Positions 18,228 to 27,146 of a DNA stretch of 64,000 nucleotides are shown here, in pieces. Position 1 is the stretch's first letter; every line of letters begins with the position of its first letter. A program made the position numbers and the translations under genes. The DNA is from Nitratireductor pacificus pht-3B (GTDB lineage: Bacteria; Pseudomonadota; Alphaproteobacteria; Rhizobiales; Rhizobiaceae). The notes beneath the pieces were generated by a model, which saw only the letters and a program-made list of their open reading frames with translations, did not search any database and was not told the DNA's origin. The stretch lies in contig NZ_AMRM01000004.1 in NCBI RefSeq assembly GCF_000300335.1, positions 182,077 through 246,076 of the forward strand. The letters run 5' to 3'.

Positions 18228-19415
18228 ATGGAAAAAGAACATCGGGAAACGGCCCCGGGCTTCCGGCAGCGGCTCGGGAGCGCGCTGGTCCTGCCCCTGA
18301 CCCAACGCCTTGCCAGGCTGTTCTCCGCCGACGCCGCTGCGCCCGCCGAGGATGCCGCCGTCGCCGCCGGAAGCATCGATGCGCTGCCTGCGGTTTTTCT
18401 GGCGGCGGCGGTTCCCGATCCGCTCTACATCTTCGGCCCGGATGCCGAAATTCTCCATGCCAATGAGGCGGCGGACCGTGCCTTCGGCCCCGTGGCGAGG
18501 GGTGCGTCCCTGCGCCTGAAGTTCCGCGCGCCGGAGATGCACGAACTGGTCGGCAAGGCCGTCGCGGGCAACGAGGCGTCGGTGGCGATCAACTATTCGG
18601 AGCGGGTTCCCGTGGAGCGGGCCTACCGCGTCGTGGCAAGCCGCATCGGCAACGAGACGGGCCTGTTCGTTCTCCTGTTCAAGGACCAGAGCGAGGCGCG
18701 TCGCATCGACCGCATGCGCGCGGATTTCATCGCCAATGCCAGCCACGAGCTGCGCACCCCGCTTGCCTCGATCGCCGGCTTCATCGAGACGCTGCGCGGT
18801 CCGGCCCGCGACGACCCCGTGGCGCGCGAGAACTTTCTCCAGATCATGCACAACCAGACCCAGCGCATGGCGCGGCTCATCGACGATCTCCTGTCGCTGT
18901 CGCGGCTCGAGATGAAGCCCTATCTGAAGCCGGGCGGGCAGATCGATGTCGTCCGCCTCGTCGAGGGCGTCATCGAGGCGACGCGCCATCTGGCGGGCGA
19001 GTACGGCGTCGTCATCGAAAGCACGCTCCCCGACGCGCCGATCCCGATCGCCGGCAATCCCGACGAACTGACGCAGGTCTTCGAGAACCTCCTGGAGAAT
19101 GCCTGCAAGTATGGCGGAGCGGGCGGCAGGATCCAGGTTTCGGCGGAGCAGAAGAATCCGCTTGAGGAGGTGCGCGTCACCGTCCGCGACTTCGGTCCGG
19201 GCATCGCCGAAGAGCATATCCCGCGCATCACCGAGCGCTTCTACCGCGTCGATGTGGAAACCAGCCGTGCCCAGAAGGGCACGGGCCTCGGCCTGTCCAT
19301 CGTGAAGCATATCCTGACGCGCCACGATGCCCGGCTTTCGGTCCGGTCGAAACCGGGCGAGGGGGCGGCGTTCACCGTGCACTTCCCCCCGGTGCCGCCC
19401 GCGGCACGGGGGTGA
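18228..19415 (+). CDS. phoR: Phosphate regulon sensor kinase PhoR-like, no evident membrane segment
   Basis: Histidine kinase of 395 residues; ATGs at 18207 and 18219 are alternative starts, and 18228 has the best spacing to GGCGGG. A PAS domain ([20 protein letters not shown]) precedes the HisKA box, with the phospho-accepting histidine at about residue 173 ([20 protein letters not shown]), which is characteristic of PhoR. N and G boxes follow ([41 protein letters not shown]). Family members usually have one or two N-terminal membrane helices; none is apparent here. phoU follows after 114 bases, which supports the phosphate assignment. Confidence 0.85.
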   Translation: MEKEHRETAPGFRQRLGSALVLPLTQRLARLFSADAAAPAEDAAVAAGSIDALPAVFLAAAVPDPLYIFGPDAEILHANEAADRAFGPVARGASLRLKFRAPEMHELVGKAVAGNEASVAINYSERVPVERAYRVVASRIGNETGLFVLLFKDQSEARRIDRMRADFIANASHELRTPLASIAGFIETLRGPARDDPVARENFLQIMHNQTQRMARLIDDLLSLSRLEMKPYLKPGGQIDVVRLVEGVIEATRHLAGEYGVVIESTLPDAPIPIAGNPDELTQVFENLLENACKYGGAGGRIQVSAEQKNPLEEVRVTVRDFGPGIAEEHIPRITERFYRVDVETSRAQKGTGLGLSIVKHILTRHDARLSVRSKPGEGAAFTVHFPPVPPAARG

Positions 19416-19529
19416 TCCCCTTTTCTCAGGCTGCGGCGGCGCAGGAAATCAATCTCTTCGGGACTTTCATTTTCGTGCCATCGCAATAGCTTACCAAGAG
19501 CGCAAAGACGCCCAAGAACGGATGAAGAC

Positions 19530-20246
19530 ATGCAGACCCAGCACACCATGCGCTCCTTCGATGACGAGCTGAAATACCTGGCAGACCAGATCGCCGCGAT
19601 GGGCGGCTACGCCGAGCGCATGGTGGCGGAATCCATCGAGGCGCTGATCCAGTCGGATGCGGGGCTCGCCCGCAAGGTGGTCGCCGACGACGTGTTCCTG
19701 GACGAGAAGGAACGCGAGATCGGGGAGCGCTCGGTCATCATCATCGGCAGGCGGCAGCCCGTGGCGGACGATTTGCGCGAGATCGTCGGCGCGATCCGCA
19801 TTTCCTCCGATCTGGAGCGCATCGGCGATCTGGGCAAGAACATTGCCAAGCGGGTTGTCGCGGTGACCGAAGGCAGGCAGCCGATGCGCCTGTTCCGCGG
19901 CCTCGAGGCGCTGGCCGACCTCGCCCTGACGCAGTTGAAGGAAGTGCTGGACGTCTACGCGTCACGGTCGATCGAGCGCATCGGCTTCGTGCGCGACCGC
20001 GACGAGGAAATCGACGCCATGTACACGTCGCTGTTCCGCGAGCTCCTGACCTACATGATGGAGGACCCGCGCAACATCACCGCGTGCACCCATCTGCTCT
20101 TCTGCGCCAAGAACATCGAACGCATCGGCGATCATGCCACCAACATCGCCGAAACGGTGCATCACATCGTCACCGGGCGGCAATTGCCCCTGGAGCGACC
20201 CAAGGAGGACGAGAGCCACAGGGTCGTGGCGACGCCCGCGAAATGA
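19530..20246 (+). CDS. phoU: Phosphate signalling protein PhoU
   Basis: A 238-residue all-helical cytoplasmic protein made of two PhoU three-helix repeats. The repeats carry the metal-binding signatures in VFLDEKEREIGE and IRISSDLERIGDLGKNIAKR (first repeat) and RDRDEEIDAMY and FCAKNIERIGDHATNIAETV (second repeat). PhoU restrains PhoR and phosphate uptake when phosphate is plentiful. In many relatives pstSCAB lies between phoR and phoU and phoB follows; here phoR and phoU are adjacent and a convergent gcrA follows, so the operon is reduced or rearranged. Confidence 0.95.
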   Translation: MQTQHTMRSFDDELKYLADQIAAMGGYAERMVAESIEALIQSDAGLARKVVADDVFLDEKEREIGERSVIIIGRRQPVADDLREIVGAIRISSDLERIGDLGKNIAKRVVAVTEGRQPMRLFRGLEALADLALTQLKEVLDVYASRSIERIGFVRDRDEEIDAMYTSLFRELLTYMMEDPRNITACTHLLFCAKNIERIGDHATNIAETVHHIVTGRQLPLERPKEDESHRVVATPAK

Positions 20247-20342
20247 TGCAGGGGCGTCCGCCGCCGGACGGGAATGCCTGACACTCGTGGAAGCGCGAAG
20301 GCCGCGCGGGATCGCGCTCCCGTGCGGCGCTGAACCGATAGT

Positions 20343-20852
20343 CTACCGGCTCCTGCGGCGCTCGGACGCGGGCTGATAGGCAAGCCGGGAATGATAGCCG
20401 CAATAGGGGCCGGATTCGCCGGCCTCGTTGCCGCAGAAGCTGAAATCGTCGGACAGCGGATCGCCATTCGGCCATTTGCAGGTCATTTCGGTGAGCTGCG
20501 TCAGCTCCAGCTTGCGGGAGATCGGCACGACGACATTGCCGACCGGCTGCAGGTAGGTCCGGGCGACCGGCTCTTCCTCGAACTGCGCCTGGAGGGCGGT
20601 GGCGCCCACCGTCGCCGTCATCGGGCGGGTGTTGCGCGGGCGTCGCGTGGTGGTCGTCCCCGGCTGGGGGGGCTTCTTCTGCCTCGTGCGCTGGCTTGTC
20701 GCGCGGCCGCGGCTGGACAGCTTGAGGCGGTGGACCTTGCCGATGACCGCATTGCGGCTGACGCCGCCGAGCTGTGCGGCAATTTGGCTGGCGCTCAGGC
20801 CTTCGGCCCAGAGTTTCTTTAAGGTCTCGACCCGCTCGTCAGTCCAGTTCAT
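20343..20852 (-). CDS. gcrA: GcrA-family cell cycle regulator
   Basis: A 169-residue regulator starting at MNWTDERVETLKKLWAEGLS, the near-invariant GcrA N-terminus. The HTH (ASQIAAQLGGVSRNAVIGKV) is at about residues 20-40. In alphaproteobacteria GcrA binds sigma-70-RNA polymerase and stimulates promoters with CcrM-methylated GANTC sites. The C-terminus carries the conserved cysteine pattern CKWPNGDP, FCG and YCGYHSRLAYQP. It is convergent with phoU and divergent from argD. Confidence 0.93.
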   Translation of the reverse strand: MNWTDERVETLKKLWAEGLSASQIAAQLGGVSRNAVIGKVHRLKLSSRGRATSQRTRQKKPPQPGTTTTRRPRNTRPMTATVGATALQAQFEEEPVARTYLQPVGNVVVPISRKLELTQLTEMTCKWPNGDPLSDDFSFCGNEAGESGPYCGYHSRLAYQPASERRRSR

Positions 20853-21093
20853 GGGGACATGCTCCTGTCCAGTGCGCGGAATCCGAATCCTCCTTCGCCC
20901 GACCAAAGCCGAGTGAGCACCACATTAAGATGGTTGGTATGGGTTGCCGCACAAAATGTAGTTTTTTGCTTGGGCTGAAACTACCTTATCGGCTGACTCC
21001 GTGACAAGAGTCCTTACCGTAAGCTGATTCGCTTTTTTTGGTTTTCCCCAGTTTGCTCGTTTTCGCTGTCATCCAGCCGTCGTGCCGTTTGCG

Positions 21094-21122
21094 TTGACAG
21101 CCGATCGGAAAAAACAGATAAA
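21094..21122 (+). promoter_or_regulatory. Candidate sigma-70 promoter for argD
   Basis: A perfect -35 hexamer TTGACA (21094-21099) is followed after exactly 17 bases by GATAAA (21117-21122), a 4-of-6 match to the -10 box. Transcription would begin near 21129, downstream of an ATG at 21125, which supports placing the argD start at 21227. Confidence 0.55.
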
Positions 21123-21131
21123 ACATGGCAC

Positions 21132-21154
21132 TGCCGCCCCTCGGGCGGCATTTT
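21132..21154 (+). terminator. Intrinsic-terminator-like hairpin in the argD leader
   Basis: A perfect 8-bp stem (TGCCGCCC / GGGCGGCA, loop CTC) is followed by TTTT. It lies just after the predicted argD transcription start, so it could cap the 5' end of the argD mRNA, attenuate it, or terminate a transcript from further upstream. Confidence 0.5.
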
Positions 21155-21226
21155 GATTTCATCGTCCCGTGTCTGGATGGCCAGGAGGCGCGGGAACCAA
21201 TCTCAGGCTCAGCGGAGACCGTGTGG

Positions 21227-22420
21227 ATGCGTGAATCTGCGCTTTATGAAACTTTCGCCCGTCAGCCCCTCGCTTTCGAACGGGGCGAGGGATGCTGGAT
21301 CATCACGACCGACGGCGAGCGCTATCTGGACTTCGCCGCGGGCATCGCCGTCAATTCGCTGGGACACGCGCATCCGCATCTTGTCGCCGCGCTGACCGAG
21401 CAGGCCGGCAAGCTGTGGCACGTGTCGAACCTCTACGAGATCCCCGGCCAGAGCCGCCTCGGCGAGCGCCTTGTCGCCAATACCTTCGCCGACAGGGTGT
21501 TCTTCACCAATTCGGGCGGCGAGGCGCTGGAATGCGCCATCAAGACGGCCCGCCGCTACCACTTTGTCAACGGCGCGCCGGAGCGATATCGCATCATCAC
21601 CTTCGAGGGCGCCTTTCACGGGCGCACGCTGGCGACCATCGCCGCCGGCGGCCAGGCGAAGTATCTGGAGGGCTTCGGCCCCAAGGTCGAGGGGTTCGAT
21701 CAGGTTCCGTTCGGCGACATCGATGCCGTCGTGAAGGCGATCGGCCCGGAGACCGCCGGCATACTGGTCGAGCCGCTGCAGGGCGAGGGCGGTATCCGCA
21801 CCCTGCCGAACGCCTCGCTGCGCCGCCTGCGCGAATTATGCGACCGCCACGGCCTGCTGCTCATCCTCGACGAGGTGCAGAGCGGCGTCGGCCGGACCGG
21901 CAAGCTGTTCGCCCATGAGTGGGCGGAGATCACGCCGGACCTGATGGCGGTCGCCAAGGGCATCGGCGGCGGCTTCCCGGTGGGCGCCTGCCTGGCGACG
22001 GCCGAGGCCGCCAAGGGCATGACGCCCGGCACGCATGGCACCACGTTCGGCGGCAATCCGCTGGCCATGGCCGTCGGCAATGCCGTGCTGGATGTCGTGC
22101 TGGAAGACGGCTTCCTCGAGGAGATCGCCCGCAAGGGGCTTCTGTTCAAGCAGGGCCTTGCGGCGGTCGCCGACGAGTTCCCGGATGTCATCGAGGGCAT
22201 TCGCGGCGAAGGGCTGATGCTCGGCCTGAAGTGCAAGGCGCCCAACGCCGCCGTGCAGCAGGCGCTTCGCGCGGAGAAGCTGCTCGCGGTCCCGGCCGGC
22301 GACAACGTCTTGCGCCTCCTGCCTCCGCTCACGGTGAGCGAGGAGGAGATCCGCGAGGCGGTGGCCCGCATTCACAACGCCGCCGCTGCCATCCAGGCAG
22401 CCGAAAAAGCCGATGCTTGA
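21227..22420 (+). CDS. argD: Acetylornithine aminotransferase
   Basis: PLP-dependent class III aminotransferase of 397 residues from the ATG at 21227 (GGAG upstream). It converts N-acetylglutamate semialdehyde to N-acetylornithine in arginine synthesis, and may also act in lysine synthesis. Evidence: [20 protein letters not shown] at the start, the substrate loop [35 protein letters not shown] with the PLP-binding Asp, and the Schiff-base lysine K244 in [12 protein letters not shown]. argF follows after 19 bases, the usual alphaproteobacterial argD-argF pairing. Confidence 0.95.
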   Translation: MRESALYETFARQPLAFERGEGCWIITTDGERYLDFAAGIAVNSLGHAHPHLVAALTEQAGKLWHVSNLYEIPGQSRLGERLVANTFADRVFFTNSGGEALECAIKTARRYHFVNGAPERYRIITFEGAFHGRTLATIAAGGQAKYLEGFGPKVEGFDQVPFGDIDAVVKAIGPETAGILVEPLQGEGGIRTLPNASLRRLRELCDRHGLLLILDEVQSGVGRTGKLFAHEWAEITPDLMAVAKGIGGGFPVGACLATAEAAKGMTPGTHGTTFGGNPLAMAVGNAVLDVVLEDGFLEEIARKGLLFKQGLAAVADEFPDVIEGIRGEGLMLGLKCKAPNAAVQQALRAEKLLAVPAGDNVLRLLPPLTVSEEEIREAVARIHNAAAAIQAAEKADA

Positions 22421-22439
22421 GAGAAACAGGGAGGCGGGC

Positions 22440-23357
22440 ATGGCCGGCGGTCTTCGCCACTTCATCGACCTTTCGGCGGTTGCGCCGCAGGAGTTGCGCT
22501 TCATGCTGGATGATGCCCGCGCCCGCAAGGAGCGCCTGAAGGCCGGCGAGCGCGACAGGCCCTTCGAGGGCAAGGTCCTGGCGATGATCTTCGACAAGCC
22601 GTCGACCCGCACCCGCGTTTCCTTCGATGTGGGCATGCGCCAGCTTGGCGGCGAGACGATCATGCTGACCGGCACGGAAATGCAGCTCGGCCGCTCGGAG
22701 ACCATCGCCGACACGGCCAAGGTCCTGTCCCGCTATGTCGATGCGATCATGATCCGCACCACCGCCCATGAACGGCTGGTCGAGATGGCCGAGAACGCCA
22801 CGGTGCCGGTCATCAACGGCCTGACCGACGATACGCATCCCTGCCAGATCATGGCCGATGTGCTGACCTTCGAGGAGCATCGCGGCCCGGTGAAGGACAA
22901 GCTCTTCGCCTGGACCGGCGACGGCAACAACGTCCTGCATTCGCTGATCGAGGCTTCCGCGCGCCTCGACTTCCGCCTCAACATCGCCGTGCCCAGGGGC
23001 AGCGAGCCGGAGGCAAAATATGTCGACTGGGCGAAGGCCCATGGCGGACGGGTCGCCTTCGCGGCGACCGCCGAGGAAGCCGTCACCGATGCAGATTGTG
23101 TCGTGACCGACACCTGGGTGTCGATGGGGCAGGAACACCGCGCCCGCGGCGACAATGTCTTCAAGCCCTATCAGGTCAACGGCGCGCTGATGCAGCACGC
23201 CAGGCCCGATGCCCTGTTCATGCACTGCCTGCCCGCCCATCGCGGCGAAGAGGTCACCGACGAGGTGATCGACGGTCCGCATTCGGTGGTTTTCGACGAG
23301 GCGGAAAACCGTCTCCACGCGCAGAAGGCGGTTCTTGCATGGTGTCTCGGCCGGTGA
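22440..23357 (+). CDS. argF: Ornithine carbamoyltransferase
   Basis: Cytoplasmic enzyme of 305 residues making citrulline from ornithine and carbamoyl phosphate. The start at 22440 has GGGAGGCGGGC upstream; an ATG at 22413 is less likely. Carbamoyl-phosphate motif STRTR ([11 protein letters not shown]), HPCQIMAD, the ornithine-binding stretch DTWVSMGQE and the catalytic [11 protein letters not shown] are all present. It overlaps the hslO start by 19 bases, so argD, argF and hslO are probably one transcript. Confidence 0.96.
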   Translation: MAGGLRHFIDLSAVAPQELRFMLDDARARKERLKAGERDRPFEGKVLAMIFDKPSTRTRVSFDVGMRQLGGETIMLTGTEMQLGRSETIADTAKVLSRYVDAIMIRTTAHERLVEMAENATVPVINGLTDDTHPCQIMADVLTFEEHRGPVKDKLFAWTGDGNNVLHSLIEASARLDFRLNIAVPRGSEPEAKYVDWAKAHGGRVAFAATAEEAVTDADCVVTDTWVSMGQEHRARGDNVFKPYQVNGALMQHARPDALFMHCLPAHRGEEVTDEVIDGPHSVVFDEAENRLHAQKAVLAWCLGR

Positions 23358-24340
23358 GTGCAGAAGAGAGGAAACTCGGCGAATTCGGTTTCGCCGGCGA
23401 CGATCACGTGGTCCCGTTCGACGTCGAGCCGCTCGACGTGCGCGGCCGCGCCGTCCAACTCGGGCCGATGCTCGACCAGATTCTCGCCCGCCACACCTAT
23501 CCGGAACCGGTCGCCCGGCTTCTGGCCGAGGTGATGGTGCTGACGGTACTCCTGGGCAGCGCCCTGAAGTTCGACGGAAAGTTCATCGTCCAGACCCGCA
23601 CCGACGGACCGGTCGACATGCTGGTCGCCGACTTCTCGACACCGAGCGCCGTGCGTGCCTATGCCCGCTTCGACGAGGCGGCGCTGGCAGACGCCGTTGC
23701 CGCCGGCAACGACACGCCGGAGGCCCTGCTCGGCGCCGGCGTTCTCGCGCTGACGGTCGATCAGGGGCCGGACATGCAGCGCTACCAGGGCATCGTCCAG
23801 CTCGACGGATCGACGCTCGAGGATGTGGCGCGCACCTATTTCCGCCAGTCGGAGCAGATCCCGACCGAGGTGCGCCTCGGTGTCGCGAAGATGGTGCTTC
23901 CGGGCGCCGAGGCGACCCGCGAGCACTGGCGCGCCGGCGGCCTGCTGCTTCAGTTCCTGCCGGGTTCCCCCGAGCGCATGCGCATGCCGGACCTGCATGG
24001 CGGCGACGGCGACGAGGAGAATGACGGCGCCGCCCATCCCGACGACGACGCCTGGCAGGAGGCGCTGGCCCTGATGGCGACCATCGAGATGACCGAGCTG
24101 GTCGATCCGACGGTCGGCACCGAGCGGCTGCTCTACCGCCTGTTCCACGAGCACGGCGTGCGCGTCTACGAAGGCACGACCGTGCTCGACGATTGCTCCT
24201 GTTCCCGCGACAAGATCAGGACCATTCTCGAAGGTTTCACGCCCGAGGAGATGGCCGAGAGCATCGAGGACGGCGTGATCCGCGTTACCTGCGAGTTCTG
24301 CTCGACGGAGTATGATTTCGATCCCGCCGAATTCGACTGA
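23339..24340 (+). CDS. hslO: Redox-regulated chaperone Hsp33
   Basis: A 333-residue cytoplasmic holdase activated by oxidation. The C-terminal zinc centre is intact, with the CxC motif in [10 protein letters not shown] and the CxxC motif in [11 protein letters not shown]. The N-terminal substrate-binding domain has the usual [18 protein letters not shown] and [16 protein letters not shown]. An acidic insert ([17 protein letters not shown]) lengthens the linker before the zinc domain relative to E. coli Hsp33. The start inside argF gives translational coupling. Confidence 0.95.
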   Translation: MVSRPVSAEERKLGEFGFAGDDHVVPFDVEPLDVRGRAVQLGPMLDQILARHTYPEPVARLLAEVMVLTVLLGSALKFDGKFIVQTRTDGPVDMLVADFSTPSAVRAYARFDEAALADAVAAGNDTPEALLGAGVLALTVDQGPDMQRYQGIVQLDGSTLEDVARTYFRQSEQIPTEVRLGVAKMVLPGAEATREHWRAGGLLLQFLPGSPERMRMPDLHGGDGDEENDGAAHPDDDAWQEALALMATIEMTELVDPTVGTERLLYRLFHEHGVRVYEGTTVLDDCSCSRDKIRTILEGFTPEEMAESIEDGVIRVTCEFCSTEYDFDPAEFD

Positions 24341-24367
24341 ACGGCGCCGCCGGGACGCTGCCTCCGT

Positions 24368-24760
24368 TCAGTTGAGGCGCATGGCTGCGCCCGGCACGTC
24401 GAGCGAGAAGGCGGGAATGTCGATGTCGAAGAACGCGCCGCGCGGACCGCGCATCGTGTAGCGGCCGACCATGATCCCGGATGGCGTGGAGAGGGGGCAG
24501 CCGGAGGTGTAGCTGTAGCTGTCGCCGGGCTTCAGAACGGGCTGTTCGCCCACCACGCCTTCCCCCCGCACCTCCTGCACATGGCCGGAAGCATCCGTGA
24601 TGTGCCAGTAGCGCGACACGAGCTGCACCGTCTCGGGGGAATTGTTGGTGATGGTGATCTGGTACGCCCAGACGAAATGTCCCGACTCCGGCTCGGACTG
24701 GGCCGGCAGATAGCTCGGTTCGGCACACACCTCGATGGACTGGGTAACGGCTCTGTACAT
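24368..24760 (-). CDS. apaG: ApaG domain protein
   Basis: A 130-residue protein with an immunoglobulin-like (fibronectin III type) fold; an ATG at 24775 is an alternative start. The ApaG core is clear: [58 protein letters not shown] and [10 protein letters not shown]. The glycine-rich loop (GEGVVGEQP) may bind nucleotide or phosphate. The function of ApaG is not well established. It is convergent with hslO, with 27 bases between the stops. Confidence 0.93.
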   Translation of the reverse strand: MYRAVTQSIEVCAEPSYLPAQSEPESGHFVWAYQITITNNSPETVQLVSRYWHITDASGHVQEVRGEGVVGEQPVLKPGDSYSYTSGCPLSTPSGIMVGRYTMRGPRGAFFDIDIPAFSLDVPGAAMRLN

Positions 24761-24922
24761 GGGGCCTGCACGCATCGGAAAGGCGCAAGCATGAGCCGCC
24801 GGGCCGGCCCGGTCAAGCCGCCGTGTGCGCGGGCGAAAACGGCCATGACACTATTGTGAGCGGCGTTCGACTGCGATTTTCTGTAAGGCGTAGCCTGAAT
24901 GAAACGGGACATGAACTGAAGG

Positions 24923-25528
24923 ATGCTTGACGGCTGGGCGCGTGAAAAGATCGATCCGGGGCTGGGTGCGATGGCCGGAAGGCTGGCCGCCGCCGGTATC
25001 GGCGCCAACGCGATCACCTGGACCGGACTGGGACTGGGGCTTGTCGCAGCGGCGGCGATTGCGTTCGGCCATTTCTGGATCGGCCTCGCGCTGATCCTCG
25101 CCAGCCGGTTATGCGATGGCCTCGACGGGGCGGTGGCGCGCCTTCAGGGCAAGACCGATTATGGCGGCTATCTGGATATCGTGCTCGACTTCGCCTTCTA
25201 CGGCGCGGTGCCGCTCGGCTTCATCCTCGCCGATCCGACGCAGAACGCGATCGCCGGGGCCGTCCTGCTGCTCACCTTCTACGTCAATGGCGCGAGCTTC
25301 CTCGCCTATGCGGTGATGGCGGAGAAGCGCGGATTGGCGACTGAGGCGCGGGGCGAGAAGTCGCTGTTCTTCACCACCGGCCTGGCCGAGGCCACCGAGA
25401 CGCTGGCGGTCTTCGCGCTGATGTGCCTTCTTCCGCAGTGGTTCGCCGCGCTGGCCTATCTCTTCGCCGCCGTGACGTTCTACACGACAGTCTCGCGCAT
25501 CGTGCTGGCGGCAAGGCGGTTCGGCTGA
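24923..25528 (+). CDS. CDP-alcohol phosphatidyltransferase family protein
   Basis: Integral membrane enzyme of 201 residues with about five hydrophobic segments. The catalytic signature D-x2-DG-x2-AR-x8-G-x3-D-x3-D is complete in CDGLDGAVARLQGKTDYGGY followed by LDIVLDFA. Such enzymes swap CMP on a CDP-alcohol for an alcohol acceptor in phospholipid synthesis; the acceptor cannot be told from sequence. It stands alone, divergent from apaG. Confidence 0.9.
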   Translation: MLDGWAREKIDPGLGAMAGRLAAAGIGANAITWTGLGLGLVAAAAIAFGHFWIGLALILASRLCDGLDGAVARLQGKTDYGGYLDIVLDFAFYGAVPLGFILADPTQNAIAGAVLLLTFYVNGASFLAYAVMAEKRGLATEARGEKSLFFTTGLAEATETLAVFALMCLLPQWFAALAYLFAAVTFYTTVSRIVLAARRFG

Positions 25529-25590
25529 GCACGCCAGGCTTCTTGGTGCTCTGCTTTTCGGGTCGTGCTGCAGCAGTGTCGTGCGTGGTG

Positions 25591-25709
25591 CGTGGTTCGA
25601 CAAGCTCACCATGAGGAACGTCGGATCGGGCAACAGGCTAAGCTCCGAGATGTAGCGGACGGAGCCTGCAACCATGCCACCTCCCTCATGGTGAGCTTGT
25701 CGAACCACG
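25591..25709. repeat. Intergenic inverted repeat (26-bp arms)
   Basis: Arms 25591-25616 and 25684-25709 are exact complements around a 67-base loop, within the 218-base gap before the metZ stop. The right arm is followed by an additional near-copy of its outer part. Encoded oddments such as VRQAHHE and MVSLSNH are familiar by-products of a dispersed palindromic repeat found in alphaproteobacterial intergenic DNA. The fold would be a long hairpin between convergent transcripts. Confidence 0.7.
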
Positions 25710-25746
25710 AACCACGCACCACGCCGATGCGACGGCGCTTGATATC

Positions 25747-26937
25747 CTAGGCCGCCGCCAGCGCCCGCTCGATATCGGCGATGAGGTCGTCGCCATGCTC
25801 GATGCCGACCGACAGCCGCAGCGTGCCGTCGCCGATGCCGAGTTCCGCACGGGCCTCCTCGGAGAGGTTCTTGTGCGTGGTCGTGGCGGGATGGGTGATC
25901 AGGCTCTTGGCGTCGCCCAGATTGTTGGACAGCTTCACCGTCCTCAGGGCGTTCTGGAAGGCGAAGGCGCCGCTCTTGCCGCCCGCCACCTCGAAGCAGA
26001 GCAGGGTTGAGCCGCCCTTCATCTGGCGCGCGATGATGTCGGCCTGGGGATGGTCCGGACGGCCGGGATAGATGACCCGGGCGATCTTCCTGTGTCCGGC
26101 GAGGAAGTCTGCGATGCGCCCCGCGCTCTCCGTCTGCTGGCGCACGCGCAGCGGCAGGGTTTCAAGGCCCTTGAGCAGCGTCCACGCGTTGAAGGGCGAC
26201 AGGCTCGGCCCGGTATGCCGGAAGAAATCCTGCAGGTGCTCGTCGACCCATTCCTTGTCGGAAAGCACCACGCCGCCGAGGCAGCGCCCCTGGCCGTCGA
26301 TGTGCTTGGTGGCCGAATAGACGACTGTGTGAGCGCCGAGTTCCAGCGGCTTCTGCAGCAGCGGCGTGGCGAAGACGTTGTCGACCACGAGGCGCGCGCC
26401 GATCTCGTTGGCGAGGTCTGCGACCGCCGCGATGTCCGCCACTTCCAGGGTCGGATTGGTCGGGCTCTCCAGGAAGAGCAGCCTGGTGTTCGGGCGGATG
26501 GCCGCCTTCCACTCGGCGATCTTCGAGCCGTCGATCAGCGTGGCTTCGATGCCGTAGCGGGGCATCAAGGTTTCGACGACCCAGCGACAGGAACCGAACA
26601 GGGCGCGGCCCGCCACCACGTGATCGCCGGCCCGCAGCGCGCAGAGCAGGGCGGCCGTGACGGCGGCCATGCCCGATGCCATGGCGCGCGCCTCCTCGGC
26701 GCCTTCCAGTGCACACATGCGGCGTTCGAACATGTCGACCGTCGGGTTCGCGTAGCGCGAGTAGACGAAGCCAGGCTCCTCGCCCTTGAAGCGGGCTTCG
26801 GCGGCCTCCGCGCTGTCGTAGACGAAGCCCTGCGTCAGATAGATCGCCTCGGACGTCTCGCCGAAATGCGATCTCTGCACACCGCCATGCACCAGCGCGG
26901 TCTGTGGGTTCCAGCTGTCTTCGGAATGGTCTGTCAT
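25747..26937 (-). CDS. metZ: O-succinylhomoserine sulfhydrylase
   Basis: PLP enzyme of 396 residues that makes homocysteine directly from O-succinylhomoserine and sulfide. The start at MTDHSEDSW is preferred over an upstream ATG, which would lie inside the leader hairpin. Cys/Met-metabolism family motifs are FVYSRYANPTVDMFERR, GMAAVTAALLCALRAGDHVV, the PLP lysine in VVYSATKHIDGQGRC, and SLITHPATTTHKNLSEEAR. A SAM-II riboswitch and a terminator-like hairpin precede it, so it should be repressed by S-adenosylmethionine. Confidence 0.94.
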   Translation of the reverse strand: MTDHSEDSWNPQTALVHGGVQRSHFGETSEAIYLTQGFVYDSAEAAEARFKGEEPGFVYSRYANPTVDMFERRMCALEGAEEARAMASGMAAVTAALLCALRAGDHVVAGRALFGSCRWVVETLMPRYGIEATLIDGSKIAEWKAAIRPNTRLLFLESPTNPTLEVADIAAVADLANEIGARLVVDNVFATPLLQKPLELGAHTVVYSATKHIDGQGRCLGGVVLSDKEWVDEHLQDFFRHTGPSLSPFNAWTLLKGLETLPLRVRQQTESAGRIADFLAGHRKIARVIYPGRPDHPQADIIARQMKGGSTLLCFEVAGGKSGAFAFQNALRTVKLSNNLGDAKSLITHPATTTHKNLSEEARAELGIGDGTLRLSVGIEHGDDLIADIERALAAA

Positions 26938-26953
26938 CGCTCTCAACACCCAA

Positions 26954-26986
26954 CAAAAAACCGGCCGCGAAAGACGCATGCCGGTT
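26954..26986 (-). terminator. Terminator-like hairpin in the metZ leader
   Basis: Perfect 7-bp stem AACCGGC / GCCGGTT (26980-26986 with 26959-26965), with the transcript running into six U residues. It lies between the SAM-II aptamer and the metZ start, which suggests transcriptional attenuation. Confidence 0.7.
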
Positions 26987-27001
26987 CGGGATCGAGCGCG
27001 G

Positions 27002-27055
27002 CCTTTTTAGCGACTTTTTTTACGTGGCTGCAAGCCGACCGGCCAAATCACCACG
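27002..27055 (-). promoter_or_regulatory. SAM-II riboswitch aptamer ahead of metZ
   Basis: On the minus strand the leader reads CGTGGTGATTTG, then CGGCTTGCAGCCACG, then GTCGCTAAAAAGG. These are the conserved SAM-II blocks: the CGTGG/CCACG P1 stem, the GATTTG loop and the pseudoknot partner ending in GCTAAAAA. SAM-II elements are known upstream of methionine genes in alphaproteobacteria. SAM binding should lower metZ expression. Confidence 0.92.
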
Positions 27056-27146
27056 GGATAAAAGGTCAATAGCGCCTCAAGCGCCTTGCGTCAACGCGAG
27101 GCGGCGCTAAACCATCGGGAGATAAGGCTCTGCGTGGAAGGAGAGG

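Larger units (their letters stand above)
20853..21226. other. Divergent gcrA / argD control region
   Basis: This 374-base gap carries the start-side sequences of gcrA on the minus strand, and on the plus strand a sigma-70-like promoter (21094-21122) followed at once by a GC-rich hairpin with a T-run (21132-21154). An AT-rich stretch lies at about 20935-21060. No other gene was recognised. Confidence 0.6.

Noticed and set aside
25591..25709. Insertion sequence ends
   Set aside because: No transposase, no target duplication and only 67 bases between arms; fits a palindromic intergenic repeat better.
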